A stretch of 64,000 nucleotides of DNA from Sphingopyxis sp. RIFCSPHIGHO2_12_FULL_65_19 (GCF_001830555.1 NZ_MIAM01000006.1:63685-127684); one strand, 5' to 3'. Shown: positions 10,156-20,253, numbered from the stretch's first letter. Made by a program: numbers and translations. Notes: generated by a model from the sequence alone, not told the origin.

Positions 10156-11207
10156 TCGGTACTCCTCTTGCTCTCTCCGTCTAACCGCAGGTGCACCCAG
10201 GATGCGCCCGCGGCCTTTTGCTTCCCGCTCCGCCAATCGGCACAACGTGATTGTGAAACAGTCCCACAGACTGATCGGAATGCCGGCGCGCTCGGCGCGT
10301 CGGCTAATCTGGATGTATTTGAAACCGCATTCAAAGACCGCACAAGCGATTACAGTTGGCCGTTCTATAACTTTGGTGCATATTAGGAGGTGCAGCGCGG
10401 CGGTCGCAGAACGGCAGCGCGAGCGGGGTAAACGCCACCGGTGAGTATGATGCGAAGACTGAGTTGCGGGCTGTCATGACTGACGGCACTGATGCTCGGA
10501 AACATCCGGCCCCGGCCTCCTGGCGCTAATCGATGCTCCCGTCAGCGCGGCGGACTGAACCGCGCCGGGACTGCCGGAGGCCATTTGGTTTAAGCTACGC
10601 AGCCATGGCGACCTCGTCCAGCATGGCACGGTCGGCTGCGGCTACATCGCTTGTACCGATGGCGGCTCTGGCCGAGCCGGTGCAAGCGCTGCGCGATAGC
10701 ATGGCCAACGTCGGCGCCGAAGGCCGCGCCCGACAATAGCTTCGTGACCACATCCATCTTGATTTATTGGCTTATGATGACTGGCTGGGCTCGGGCCACG
10801 CTGCGCCAAGGCGGGTCTGGTGGACTGCGCGCGGCGCCTCTGACGCTCGTCGGGGTTTACACTCGGCTCCACCGCGTGATCGGTGATAGCTTGACCTATC
10901 TCAAGTATGCCGTCTGACAATCTTTGGGTGCGTTTGAGCCGCCTTCTCAAACCCGGATTCCGAGAAAAGCTTTCGGCTTACATCCGTCTGACTTTTGCGC
11001 CGGACTCTATTTATGATCGGTCTATTTCAGGGGGAGCATGTTCCCGACCGGTTCGCACCAGTTTTTGCCGCTCCCTGTCCATGAAAGGCCGACTTTTGGG
11101 CGCAACGCAAACGTCGTCAAATGTCCTACTAGAGGCGCAAAACAGCCGTTCTTTGCCCTTAAAAGAGCTTTAGATGGTGATCTCCAGTGAGTTATAACAA
11201 TGGTGTG

Positions 11208-11272
11208 CCCGTGAACGCGGGAACCCAGTGTGGAGTAAGCCGACGCACGCCCTGGGTCCCGCTTTCGCGGGG
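11208..11272. repeat. imperfect inverted repeat (extragenic hairpin element)
   Basis: CCCGTGAACGCGGGAACCCAG ... CTGGGTCCCGCTTTCGCGGGG. Confidence 0.65.
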
Positions 11273-11407
11273 ATGATGAAAAAGAAAAGAACGCGGCGAC
11301 CGCTACCGGTCACGTGCTGTCACTCTCGCTCCACGGGCTGCGAACGTCCGCTTCTCTATGTTCGCCGCCTAGAAGCCGCCGGTCCGCGATCGGCCAATTA
11401 TGGTCAT

Positions 11408-12667
11408 TTACGACGCGTCAGCCAGTTCAACTGGCCGAGGTTCGCGGGCATCGTGAACTATTCTCGCTACGTGCCGACCCCACGTGTTCAACGCTTCGCG
11501 CTTTTCGTCCGCATACTCATAGCGCTGATACGTGCCCGCGACTCCCGCCTTTCGCCGGTTCTGTACGGCCTCGATCCACTCGCTAGAAACGCGAAGGCGT
11601 TGCAGACCCGTTGCAACCGATCGCCGTAGGTCGTGAAATCGCCACGCGGTGACGGGCGCCGCGTCATCTTCAACAAGGTCACGTACCTGCTCATCCAATT
11701 TGCGTTTGCACCGCGAGAAGCCGGATACGCGCGATTTTCCGCCATCGGTCGTCAAGACAAAGCCTTTTCGTGGCCAAGATGCGCTTCCTGCCAGGGCGTC
11801 CAGTTCGGCGATGACTTGTTTAGACAGGGGAATAAGGTGCTCTTTGCCATTCTTTGCCCGGGCCGAAGGCAGTATCCACTCTGCCCGGGCTCGATCCAGT
11901 TCTTGCCACTCCAGCCCGGCGACCTCGTCGCGGCGCTGGCCGGTAAGAAGCAGCAGCCGGACGAGCCCGCAAAATATCGCTCCGAGTTCCTCGCTAGCGG
12001 TCCAGACCAGCTTCAATTCGTGATCGTTTAACACGCGATCCCGGCTCGGAGCGGCGGCGGGTACCTCGAAGCCTTCGAGAGGATTACGGTCAATAATGCC
12101 ACGGCCTTTGGCCCACCGCATCATCCTGCGAGCAACGGCGAAAACATTCCGTCGCAGCGCGGGACTGTGCGTCGAAAGGCCATCGAGGACCGAAAAAATC
12201 TCGCTACCCTGGATAGCGGGTAACGGACGCTTGCCTAATTTGGGGCGGAGATAGATTCTCAGGGTCGATTTGAAGAATTCGCGAGTCTTTTCGCGCAAGC
12301 CTTCAAGGCCCTTTTCTTCGAACCGATCAGCGACCGCGCTAAACGTCAGTTCGCTCGCGACGTAATGCCTGCGCCGTTTTTCTTCAGCGGGGTCGATGCC
12401 CTGCGCAATGAGGACAAGGAGGCGGTTGGCTTCTCTTCGAGCCAGCTCTGGCGTCCATCCGCTTCCATGCTGGCCAATCTTGTATCTCCTGGTTGGCGTC
12501 GTTCGCCCACCCATTCGATATTGAAGAACGTAAATCCGCCGACCCTCGGGCGTTACCTTGACGCCGAACCCCTTACATTCTGTGTCCCATAGGAAGGTGT
12601 CTCGTGGGCCTTTCGACAGCGAGTCGACACTCGTCTTTGCGATCTTTCCAACAGTCATAGCAATCAC
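11408..12667 (-). CDS. int: tyrosine recombinase / phage-type integrase (DUF4102 N-terminus)
   Basis: GFGVKVTPEGRRIYVLQYRMGGRTTPTRRYKIGQHG; catalytic region LLLTGQRRDEVAGLEW, WRFHDLRRSVATGL and YQRYEY. Confidence 0.93.
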   Translation of the reverse strand: MIAMTVGKIAKTSVDSLSKGPRDTFLWDTECKGFGVKVTPEGRRIYVLQYRMGGRTTPTRRYKIGQHGSGWTPELARREANRLLVLIAQGIDPAEEKRRRHYVASELTFSAVADRFEEKGLEGLREKTREFFKSTLRIYLRPKLGKRPLPAIQGSEIFSVLDGLSTHSPALRRNVFAVARRMMRWAKGRGIIDRNPLEGFEVPAAAPSRDRVLNDHELKLVWTASEELGAIFCGLVRLLLLTGQRRDEVAGLEWQELDRARAEWILPSARAKNGKEHLIPLSKQVIAELDALAGSASWPRKGFVLTTDGGKSRVSGFSRCKRKLDEQVRDLVEDDAAPVTAWRFHDLRRSVATGLQRLRVSSEWIEAVQNRRKAGVAGTYQRYEYADEKREALNTWGRHVARIVHDAREPRPVELADAS

Positions 12668-12796
12668 ACCGCAATCACCACAAAGAAAGCTGTGGCGAAA
12701 ACGAGAATACGAGTTCGTAGCTTAAATACCAGATAAAATTACATATTTCGTAGAAACGGACACGGTTGGATACCGCGGCGAACCGCGGCCCTCCCA

Positions 12797-12842
12797 TTTC
12801 CTAATCTGGGGGCCACAGGTTCGAATCCTGTCGGGTGCACCA
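12797..12842 (+). other. 3' fragment of a tRNA gene (candidate attachment site; possibly tRNA-Arg(CCT))
   Basis: TTTCCTAATCTGGGGGCCACAGGTTCGAATCCTGTCGGGTGCACCA has a complete T-arm and acceptor 3' strand with CCA, but no matching 5' half upstream. Confidence 0.72.
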
Positions 12843-12883
12843 CTTCGGAACAATGCTGGGCACCGCGCCCGGCTCTTCGGTCG

Positions 12884-14101
12884 CTATGCGGGTTCGGTGA
12901 TGCGGGTTTCGCGGAGCTGGCGGATGGTTCGTTTGATGGGAAGGCGGATTTCGGATCTAAACCCTTCGTTCAACTGCGTTGTCATCAATTCGGCGTCGGG
13001 GCCATACATCGTTCCTAGCCGCTCACGCGTATTGGCAAGGCCGATACCAAAACCCGATGTCTTTGGCGCCGCGCGCCGCTGCGCGGCGTGATCGTCGACC
13101 GTCAGTATCAGGTCGCCGTTCCTCTCGCGCGCCGCAATGGTCAGGGTCATATTCCCGATCGCGCTGTTGAACCCATGCTTCATTGCGTTTTCTACCAGCG
13201 GCTGGAGGATGAAACTGGGGACCACCGCATTTCCAAGATCGTCCGGGCACGTCACATCGATGCTGAGCCGATCGCCAAATCGGACCCGTTCGACGTTCAG
13301 ATAGGCGCGCACCAGCGCAATCTCGTCAAGCAGCGGTTGTTCCGCACCATCCGAGCGCTCCAGCGAAAAGCGCAGAAAGTCGGCCAGGTTATCCGCCATC
13401 TCTGATGCTCGCGGGCCGTCGTCGGTGAGGGCGAGTGTGGAAATGGCGCTGAGCGAATTGACCATGAAGTGGGGGTCGAGCTGCAGGCGCAGCATCTTGA
13501 GTTCGGCCTGCGTACGACGCGTTTCTGCCAAAGCCAGATCCCGCTCGGTCTGGCTCAGCGCGATTTCCCGTGCTTTTGATTGCTGGGCAACCACCGACAG
13601 CCAGAGCAACGCAGCGTTGCAGGCGTAAAGCGCGAAATAAACGACCCATGTGATCCCCAGATATTTCAGGTCGGTCTGCGGCATGGCGTGATCCGGGAAT
13701 ATCTGTGCAAAAAGCGCGTGCGTGCCATAGTCGGCAGCCGTCTGTAGTATCGATGCGACCAGGATGGCGGCCATGACGCCCGCCAAAGCGATGACCGCGC
13801 GCCTTTCCTGCAAAAGGCGGATCGGTCCATAGAGCAGTGTCGCAATTCCTGCGGCCGTGCTGACCGTGACGGGTACCGTCAGATACGCGCTTATCGTGTT
13901 CATCTGACCAACGAAGATTGCCCCGATGGTGACGACGGTGCTTGATGCGAGCCACAGGACTATCGAAAGTTGAAATGTCAGCCGCAGCTCGGGAGATTGC
14001 TGCCGGTTCCACATGAACATCTGTTTCGTCCTCCGTAATCGGGTTCGCCGGGCCATATCGCCTTCATCCGCGCAGAAATATCGAATTGTCGCTCGCACCA
14101 A
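12884..14101 (-). CDS. LytS/YehU-type sensor histidine kinase (His_kinase family)
   Basis: LKMLRLQLDPHFMVNSLSAISTLALTDD; VVPSFILQPLVENAMKHGF; ATP-binding FGIGLANTRERLGTMYG; start uncertain (14101 or ~14020). Confidence 0.88.
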   Translation of the reverse strand: MVRATIRYFCADEGDMARRTRLRRTKQMFMWNRQQSPELRLTFQLSIVLWLASSTVVTIGAIFVGQMNTISAYLTVPVTVSTAAGIATLLYGPIRLLQERRAVIALAGVMAAILVASILQTAADYGTHALFAQIFPDHAMPQTDLKYLGITWVVYFALYACNAALLWLSVVAQQSKAREIALSQTERDLALAETRRTQAELKMLRLQLDPHFMVNSLSAISTLALTDDGPRASEMADNLADFLRFSLERSDGAEQPLLDEIALVRAYLNVERVRFGDRLSIDVTCPDDLGNAVVPSFILQPLVENAMKHGFNSAIGNMTLTIAARERNGDLILTVDDHAAQRRAAPKTSGFGIGLANTRERLGTMYGPDAELMTTQLNEGFRSEIRLPIKRTIRQLRETRITEPA

Positions 14102-14259
14102 ATGATTGCATTTCGCAATCGCATTTTGAATATACGGAATTGCCGCGATCTGGCCGCAACGGTGTTGCCCGATGTTTCATCGCTTAAATGGACAACCAGC
14201 GAGCCGCAACTTGTCCTTATTCCGCCGAGCGTGGAAGCAACACGGCGCTTTGTGGAGGC

Positions 14260-15060
14260 ATGATGACGTTTCTGAAGGTCATGGCGGTCGACGATGAAGA
14301 TCTGGCGCTGCGCCGTATCGCTTTGCTGATGAAAGAGATCGGCGACGCGGAACTCGTCGCGACGAACCAGGATCCGCTGGATGCATTGACCCAGATTGAC
14401 CAATTGCAACCCGACGTGCTGTTGCTGGATATCCAGATGGCGGGGCTCAGCGGGATCGAGCTGGCGGAACAATTATTGCATATCGGCGGCCATGTTCCAC
14501 AGATCATTTTCATTACCGCGTTCAACCAACATGCCGTGCGCGCGTTTGAAACGCGTGCCGTCGATTATATTATGAAGCCGTTGCGGGCCGACAGGCTTTC
14601 GATCGCGTTCGACCATGCCCGTCTACGGATTCAACAGGAACGGGCATCGCACCATGTCGCGCATCTCCGGCGTGTCGTGGACGAGCTTCGGGGATCGACC
14701 GTGGCTGCCGGGTATGACAGCGACGATCAGGAGATATGGGCACAGCGCGGCGACAAATATGTCCGCTTGCTCGCGCGCGAGATCCAGTGGGTGGAATCGG
14801 AACGCGATTATGTCCACATCCATAATCACGAGCGCGCTTTCCTGCTTCGGAGCACGATGGCAGCGTTGAGTGACCGACTGGGTAGCGAACGTTTCATTCG
14901 TGTCCGGCGTTCCGCACTGGTCCGGCTCGACTGCATCGAATCGATCCGCGACCGGGGCTATGGTAATGTGCATGTGCTACTCCGGTCGGGCGCCGAAGTG
15001 CGGGTGGGGCGGACCTATCTCAAGCCTTTGCGCGATCGCATGCGACCCAAGATAGCCTGA
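14260..15060 (+). CDS. LytTR-family response regulator
   Basis: VMAVDDEDLALRRIALL receiver with LLLDIQM; C-terminal LytTR (IQWVESERDYVHIHN...FIRVRRSALVRLDCIESI); divergent from the kinase. Confidence 0.9.
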   Translation: MMTFLKVMAVDDEDLALRRIALLMKEIGDAELVATNQDPLDALTQIDQLQPDVLLLDIQMAGLSGIELAEQLLHIGGHVPQIIFITAFNQHAVRAFETRAVDYIMKPLRADRLSIAFDHARLRIQQERASHHVAHLRRVVDELRGSTVAAGYDSDDQEIWAQRGDKYVRLLAREIQWVESERDYVHIHNHERAFLLRSTMAALSDRLGSERFIRVRRSALVRLDCIESIRDRGYGNVHVLLRSGAEVRVGRTYLKPLRDRMRPKIA

Positions 15061-15184
15061 CAGGTAAGTAGCTGTTAGAATTTTACTTGCGGCGAGCTTG
15101 CCCTCGCCGTCAGCCAAATGAACCACCAATTATACCGGCTCCTCGCCAGTAGCAGCGCACCATTGTCGTTCTTTATGCGCGGGA

Positions 15185-15709
15185 TCAGGCGGAACGGGCG
15201 CCTTGGCCGATGAGGTGGAGAATGTAGGGCGCATAGCTTTGCTCCGCGAGCAGCAGATAGGCTGGGGCGTCGCCGGTGCGCGCGACGAACAGGCCGACGT
15301 CGCCGAAGCGGGTCCGGACCGCTGCGCCGACCGGCAGCGCCTGCGGACGCAGGTCGAGCGGGGTGAAGGCCGCGAGGCAGGCGGTGCCCGCCGCGCCTTC
15401 GAGCCGCAGCGCGACCAGGCCGTCGGTGACATCGAGCGCCAGCAGCGTGTCCTCGCCGAGCGCCGCCTCGGCCCGTTCGAGCGCCCATGCGACGCCGTCC
15501 GCGCTGCCGGTGAGCAGCCATTCACCCGGCGCGATGGCGGCCAGTGCGATGTCGCTGTTCGCGCTGTATCGGTTCGCGGCGGGCGGCGGGATGCCGAGGG
15601 CCGCGGAAAGCCGGGCGGGCGCATCGGCAGCACCGCAGACCTGAACCTTTGCCACCGCCAGATCGGGGTCGATCCGGCACCAGCCGGGGGGAGGCGACAG
15701 GTCAGCCAT
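15185..15709 (-). CDS. soxG: sarcosine oxidase gamma subunit
   Basis: Short GcvT-like protein (ALAAIAPGEWLLTG ... VTDGLVALRLEG) immediately downstream of, and overlapping, soxA. Confidence 0.72.
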   Translation of the reverse strand: MADLSPPPGWCRIDPDLAVAKVQVCGAADAPARLSAALGIPPPAANRYSANSDIALAAIAPGEWLLTGSADGVAWALERAEAALGEDTLLALDVTDGLVALRLEGAAGTACLAAFTPLDLRPQALPVGAAVRTRFGDVGLFVARTGDAPAYLLLAEQSYAPYILHLIGQGARSA

Positions 15710-18632
15710 CGAGCCGCGTTCCTTCGCGGTCATATCGGCAAAGGTCGGTGATGCGGGCTTCGCGCCAGTTGCCGAGATCCCATATGGGGACAGTTTCGCC
15801 CATTCGCGCCTGTCCACGCTCGACCATCGCAAGCGCCAGCGGCACGCCCAGCGTCGGCGACCATGCACTCGATGTAACCCAGCCGTCGCTGGGCCGGGGC
15901 TGCCCGGTTCCGGCGGGGAGGATGTGCGCGCCGATCGTCAGCGGGGCGGCATTGCCATCGGTTGTTTCGAGGCCGACCAGGCTGCGCCGGTCGGGGCGCA
16001 AGCCGTCGGGGCGATGCGCGGAGCGACGGCCGACGAAGTCATCGGTCTTTTTGCGCATGATCTCTCCAAAGCCGATGTCCTGCGGCAGCGTCGTCCCGTC
16101 GGTGTCCGCGCCGACGTGAAGAAACCCCTTTTCGATTCGCATCGTCATCAACGCCTCGACCCCGAACGGCGTGAGCGCGTGCGCAGCGCCGGCCGTGACA
16201 AGCGCGTCCCACAAATCTCCGGCCCGCCGCCAGGGCACCGCGATTTCATAGGAAAGCTCGCCGGTGAAGCTGACGCGTGCGACACGGGCGGGTGCGCCGC
16301 CGATATGGCCGATACGCGCGGTCATGTGCGGGAAGGCGTCGCCCGATGCGTCGATGTCGGTCGGCAAGGCGCGGAAGAGGGCGCGCGCCTTTGGTCCGGC
16401 GATGTTCGCGACGGCCCAGCAAGCCGTGACATCCTCCACCAGAACGCGCATCGTCGTCCATTCGCAGCGCAGCCATTCTCGAAACGCTTCGGTGACGGCG
16501 GCGGCGTGGCCGCTGGTCGTGCCGACCAGGAAATGATCGTCGGCCAGCCGCGTTACCACGCCGTCGTCGAACACGGTGCCATTTTCGCCGAGCATGATCG
16601 CATAACGGCAGCGACCGGGTTTCAGCGTGCTGATCCGGTTCACATACATGCGGTCCAGGAACGCCGCGGCATCCGGCCCCTTCACTTCGATCTTGCCGAG
16701 CGGTGACGCCTCGAAAATGCCGACGCCGCTGCGCACCGCCAGCACCTCGCGATGGACGGCATCGGCTTCGCTTTCGCCGGTTTGCGGATAAGCCGCGGGA
16801 CGCATCCAGCCGCCATATTCGTCGAGTGCCGCGCCGCGCGCCACATGCCAGTCGTGGCGTGCCAGATGGCGGCGCGGGCGAAGGCCGTCGCCGACCCGAT
16901 GCCCCGCAAACACACCGAAAGGGGTCGGGTCATAGGGCGGGCGAAACTTTGTCGTTCCGATCGCTTCGATGGGTTTTCCCAGCAGGTCGCCGAGGATGCC
17001 GATGCCGTTGACATTCGACGTCTTGCCCTGGTCGGATGCCATGCCCAGCGTGGTATAGCGTTTGAGATGCTCGACCGAGCGGAAGTTCTCGCGCGCCGCG
17101 AGCGCGATGTCGCCCGCGGTCACGTCGTTCTGGAAATCCACCCAGGCCTGGGCGTCGGGCGCCCCGTTTTGCGAGATCGACCACAGCGTCGCATGGATCG
17201 GGCCGTGCCGTTGTTCGGCGGTTTGCCCGCGCGCTGCGGCGAGCGTGCTGTAGCGCGCAAAATCGCCCGCCGCCCCGCCGATACAGCGATAGCCGCCCGC
17301 CGGTTCCGGGACAAAGCCGTTCAGGCGGCGATCGAAGTGCAATCGTCCGCCGGCCTGCGAATGCAGATGCACCGCCGGGCTCCAGCCTCCCGCCATCAGC
17401 AACAGGTCGCACCGCAGCGTCCGGGTCGCCCCCTCGATCCGCCCCGAATGGCTGATCCGTCCGATCCGGACCGCCCGCACCGCGCGCCGGCCCAGCGCCT
17501 CGGCGGGGGCCATGCCCAGGTAAAGGGCGATGCCCAGCCGCTGCGCGCGTTCGATGAGCGCTGGGGACGGGGCCGCACGGACATCGACGATGCCGACGAT
17601 CTGCGCACCGGCCTCTGCCAGATCGAAAGCGGCGTACCAGGCGCTGTCGTTGGTGGTCGCTACGACGACGTCCTCCCCCGCGACGACGCCGTGGCGATGC
17701 AGATAGGCGCGCGCCGCGCCTGCCAGCATGACGCCGGGCCGGTCGTTGCCGCGAAAGACGAGCGGGCGTTCGATCGCCCCGGTGGCAAGGATCAATTCCC
17801 CGGCCCGCACGCGCCACAATCGCTGGCGCGGCCCCGAACCTTCGGTCGGCGGCAGGTGATCGGTCAGGCGTTCGCACAGGCTGACCATGCCATGGTCGAA
17901 ATGGCCCGTCGCAATCGTGCGCGTCATCAGCGTCACATTGGGCATCGCGCCCAGCGTGCGCAGCACATCCTTGATCCAGATGCGCGCGGGCTTGCCCTCG
18001 ACCATGTCGCTGGTGCCGGCAAGTCGGCCGCCCCAATGCCGGCCGCCCGTTACCAGCATCACCGACTGCCCCGATGTCGCCGCATGGTGCGCCGCCGCCA
18101 GTCCCGCGATGCCGCCGCCGACGATCAGCGTGTCGATATGCGCCGAGGTCTGCGCATAATGGTCCGGGTCGGCAAGCGCGGGTGCGGTGCCGAGTCCCGC
18201 CGCCTTGCGGATCAGCGGCTCGAACAGTCCCCAGTTGGGCCACATGAAGCTTTTGTAATAGAAAGCCGCCGGGATGAATCTTTTGAAGAGCTCGTTGACC
18301 GCCAGCAGGTCAAGGCGAAGGCTGGGCCACGCATTCACGGGGGCGGCATCCAGCCCCTCGTAAAGCTCGACATAGGGGGCTTTCAGGTTCGGGGTCGTGC
18401 GCGCGCCGCGGCCGAGCTGGACGATGAAATTGGGCTCGTCGAGGCCGGCGGCGATCAGGCCGCGCGGGCGGTGATATTTGAAACTGCGACCGACCATGCG
18501 CACACCCGACGCCAGCAGGGCGGACGCCAGCGTGTCCCCGACAAAGCCGGTGTAATGTCTGCCCTCCCATCGAAAGCGGATCGGGCGGTCGCGGTCGATG
18601 TCGCCGCCATGGTCCAGCCGATAGCCGCTCAT
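15702..18632 (-). CDS. soxA: sarcosine oxidase alpha subunit
   Basis: MSGYRLDHGGDIDRDRPIRFRWEGRHYTGFVGDTLASALLASGVRMVGRSFKYHRPRGL; FAD/NAD-binding TLIVGGGIAGLAAAHHAATSG; C-terminal GcvT-like domain. Confidence 0.9.
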   Translation of the reverse strand: MSGYRLDHGGDIDRDRPIRFRWEGRHYTGFVGDTLASALLASGVRMVGRSFKYHRPRGLIAAGLDEPNFIVQLGRGARTTPNLKAPYVELYEGLDAAPVNAWPSLRLDLLAVNELFKRFIPAAFYYKSFMWPNWGLFEPLIRKAAGLGTAPALADPDHYAQTSAHIDTLIVGGGIAGLAAAHHAATSGQSVMLVTGGRHWGGRLAGTSDMVEGKPARIWIKDVLRTLGAMPNVTLMTRTIATGHFDHGMVSLCERLTDHLPPTEGSGPRQRLWRVRAGELILATGAIERPLVFRGNDRPGVMLAGAARAYLHRHGVVAGEDVVVATTNDSAWYAAFDLAEAGAQIVGIVDVRAAPSPALIERAQRLGIALYLGMAPAEALGRRAVRAVRIGRISHSGRIEGATRTLRCDLLLMAGGWSPAVHLHSQAGGRLHFDRRLNGFVPEPAGGYRCIGGAAGDFARYSTLAAARGQTAEQRHGPIHATLWSISQNGAPDAQAWVDFQNDVTAGDIALAARENFRSVEHLKRYTTLGMASDQGKTSNVNGIGILGDLLGKPIEAIGTTKFRPPYDPTPFGVFAGHRVGDGLRPRRHLARHDWHVARGAALDEYGGWMRPAAYPQTGESEADAVHREVLAVRSGVGIFEASPLGKIEVKGPDAAAFLDRMYVNRISTLKPGRCRYAIMLGENGTVFDDGVVTRLADDHFLVGTTSGHAAAVTEAFREWLRCEWTTMRVLVEDVTACWAVANIAGPKARALFRALPTDIDASGDAFPHMTARIGHIGGAPARVARVSFTGELSYEIAVPWRRAGDLWDALVTAGAAHALTPFGVEALMTMRIEKGFLHVGADTDGTTLPQDIGFGEIMRKKTDDFVGRRSAHRPDGLRPDRRSLVGLETTDGNAAPLTIGAHILPAGTGQPRPSDGWVTSSAWSPTLGVPLALAMVERGQARMGETVPIWDLGNWREARITDLCRYDREGTRLDG

Positions 18633-18916
18633 GCGCCCGATTCCAGCAGGGGGCGCGGATCGGTGATGCCATAAACCGCCAGGATTTGATGTGAAACCGT
18701 ATCGCGCGCAACGTTGAACCAGACGCCGCAGCCCCATTGATGATGCCAACGCTCGAAGCTCAACCCCTTCGCATTGTCGCGATAGAAGAGATAGTCTGCC
18801 CACGCGTCGTCGTCGGTCGCGGTGGGGTCCGCGGGGCGCACGATCGGGCTTTCGCCGCCACAGCGATATTCGTTTTCGGCTCGCGGCCCGCACCACGGAC
18901 AGGGGATCAACAGCAT
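18629..18916 (-). CDS. soxD: sarcosine oxidase delta subunit
   Basis: MLLIPCPWCGPRAENEYRCGGES zinc-binding N-terminus; lies between soxB and soxA; ATGA overlap with soxA. Confidence 0.9.
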   Translation of the reverse strand: MLLIPCPWCGPRAENEYRCGGESPIVRPADPTATDDDAWADYLFYRDNAKGLSFERWHHQWGCGVWFNVARDTVSHQILAVYGITDPRPLLESGA

Positions 18917-18923
18917 AGGAACC

Positions 18924-20168
18924 TCAATGTGCGATGCCCGACGCCGCCGCTTCGTCGATCAACGCGCCGGTTCGGAAACGGTCGAGGGAAAAGGCAGCGG
19001 CAAGCGGATGGGCCGCGCCGGTCGCCATATGGTGCGCCAGGCAAAAGCCGCCGGCGGGGATGGCCTTGAAACCGCCGGTGCCCCAGCCGCAATTCAGGTA
19101 GAGTCCTTTTACCGGACTTTCGCCGAGGATCGGCGTTGAATCGGACACCACGTCGACGATGCCTGCCCATTGCCGCAACAATCGAACGCGCGAGAATTGC
19201 GGGAACAGGTCGATCAGCCCCGCAGCGGTCTGTTCGAGCACGGGCAGGCTGCCGCGCTGCGCATAGGAAGGGAACAGGTCGAGCGCACTGCCGATGACCA
19301 GTTCGCCCTTGTCCGACTGGCTGAGGTAGGTGCCGGTCGATGGCGCGAGGACGACGGTGTCGAGTACGGGTTTGAGCGGTTCGGACACGAACGCCTGGAG
19401 CGCATAGGATATGATCGGCAGCCGAAAGCCCGCCCGCTCTGCCATCACCCCGCTGTGCCCCGCGACCGCCATGCCGACGCATTCTGTGGCGATATTGCCG
19501 CGCGTGGTCTGGACGCCGACGACACGGCCTTCGCGGATGTCAAAGCCGGTGACGTCGCAATTCTGGATGATGTCGACGCCCAGCCCATCGGCGGCGCGCG
19601 CATATCCCCAGGCGACGGCGTCGTGGCGTGCGGTGCCCCCGCGCGGCTGAAGCAGGCCGGCCAGGATGGGAAAGCGCGGCGACGGGTTGAGGCCGGGAAT
19701 GCGCCGCCGCACCGTATCGCCATCATGATATTCGGCATCGACGCCGTTCAGTTGCATCGCGTTCACCGACCGGCGCAGCATTTCGACGCCGTGCCGATCA
19801 TGCGCGAAGCTCCACATGCCGCGCTGCGAAAACATGATGTTGTAATTGAGTTCGCGCGACAGGCCTTCGTAGAGGGTCAGCGCAAAGTCATAGAAGCGCG
19901 CGCTTTGCGGAAAAAAATAATTGGAGCGGATGACCGTCGTGTTTCGCCCGGTGTTGCCGCCCCCGATCCATCCCCGCTCAAGCACCGCGATGTCGCGGAT
20001 GCCATGCTTGCGGGCGAGATAATAAGCGGTTGCCAGCCCATGGCCGCCGCCGCCGATGATGACGGCCTGATAGCGTTTTCGGGGCGCCGCATCGCGCCAA
20101 GCGGGCGCCCATGTCCGTTGTCCGGAGAAACCCGCGCGCACGAGTGACCACGCCGAATATCGTGTCAC
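18924..20168 (-). CDS. soxB: sarcosine oxidase beta subunit (FAD-dependent oxidoreductase)
   Basis: YQAVIIGGGGHGLATAYYLARKHGIRDIAVLERGWIGGGNTGRNTTVIRSNY. Confidence 0.92.
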   Translation of the reverse strand: MTRYSAWSLVRAGFSGQRTWAPAWRDAAPRKRYQAVIIGGGGHGLATAYYLARKHGIRDIAVLERGWIGGGNTGRNTTVIRSNYFFPQSARFYDFALTLYEGLSRELNYNIMFSQRGMWSFAHDRHGVEMLRRSVNAMQLNGVDAEYHDGDTVRRRIPGLNPSPRFPILAGLLQPRGGTARHDAVAWGYARAADGLGVDIIQNCDVTGFDIREGRVVGVQTTRGNIATECVGMAVAGHSGVMAERAGFRLPIISYALQAFVSEPLKPVLDTVVLAPSTGTYLSQSDKGELVIGSALDLFPSYAQRGSLPVLEQTAAGLIDLFPQFSRVRLLRQWAGIVDVVSDSTPILGESPVKGLYLNCGWGTGGFKAIPAGGFCLAHHMATGAAHPLAAAFSLDRFRTGALIDEAAASGIAH

Positions 20169-20210
20169 AGACGCTGCTCCCCCCGTTTGCTACAATCTGC
20201 GTGCCTCTAT

Positions 20211-20228
20211 AAATACATCACTGTATTT
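20211..20228. promoter_or_regulatory. palindromic operator 1 (soxB promoter)
   Basis: AAATACA-TCAC-TGTATTT, perfect 7-bp arms, 43 bp upstream of the soxB start. Confidence 0.8.
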
Positions 20229-20253
20229 GTGCAATGGTCTGATGACCGAATTT

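Noticed and set aside
12773-12788. CCGCGGCGAACCGCGG hairpin as a regulatory site or terminator
   Set aside because: Short GC hairpin without a T-tract next to the tRNA fragment; no supported function.
12760-12842. Complete tRNA gene
   Set aside because: The 3' acceptor strand CGGGTGC needs GCACCCG ~65 nt upstream and a D-arm; neither is present, and the would-be anticodon stem is mismatched. Treated as a tRNA 3' fragment.
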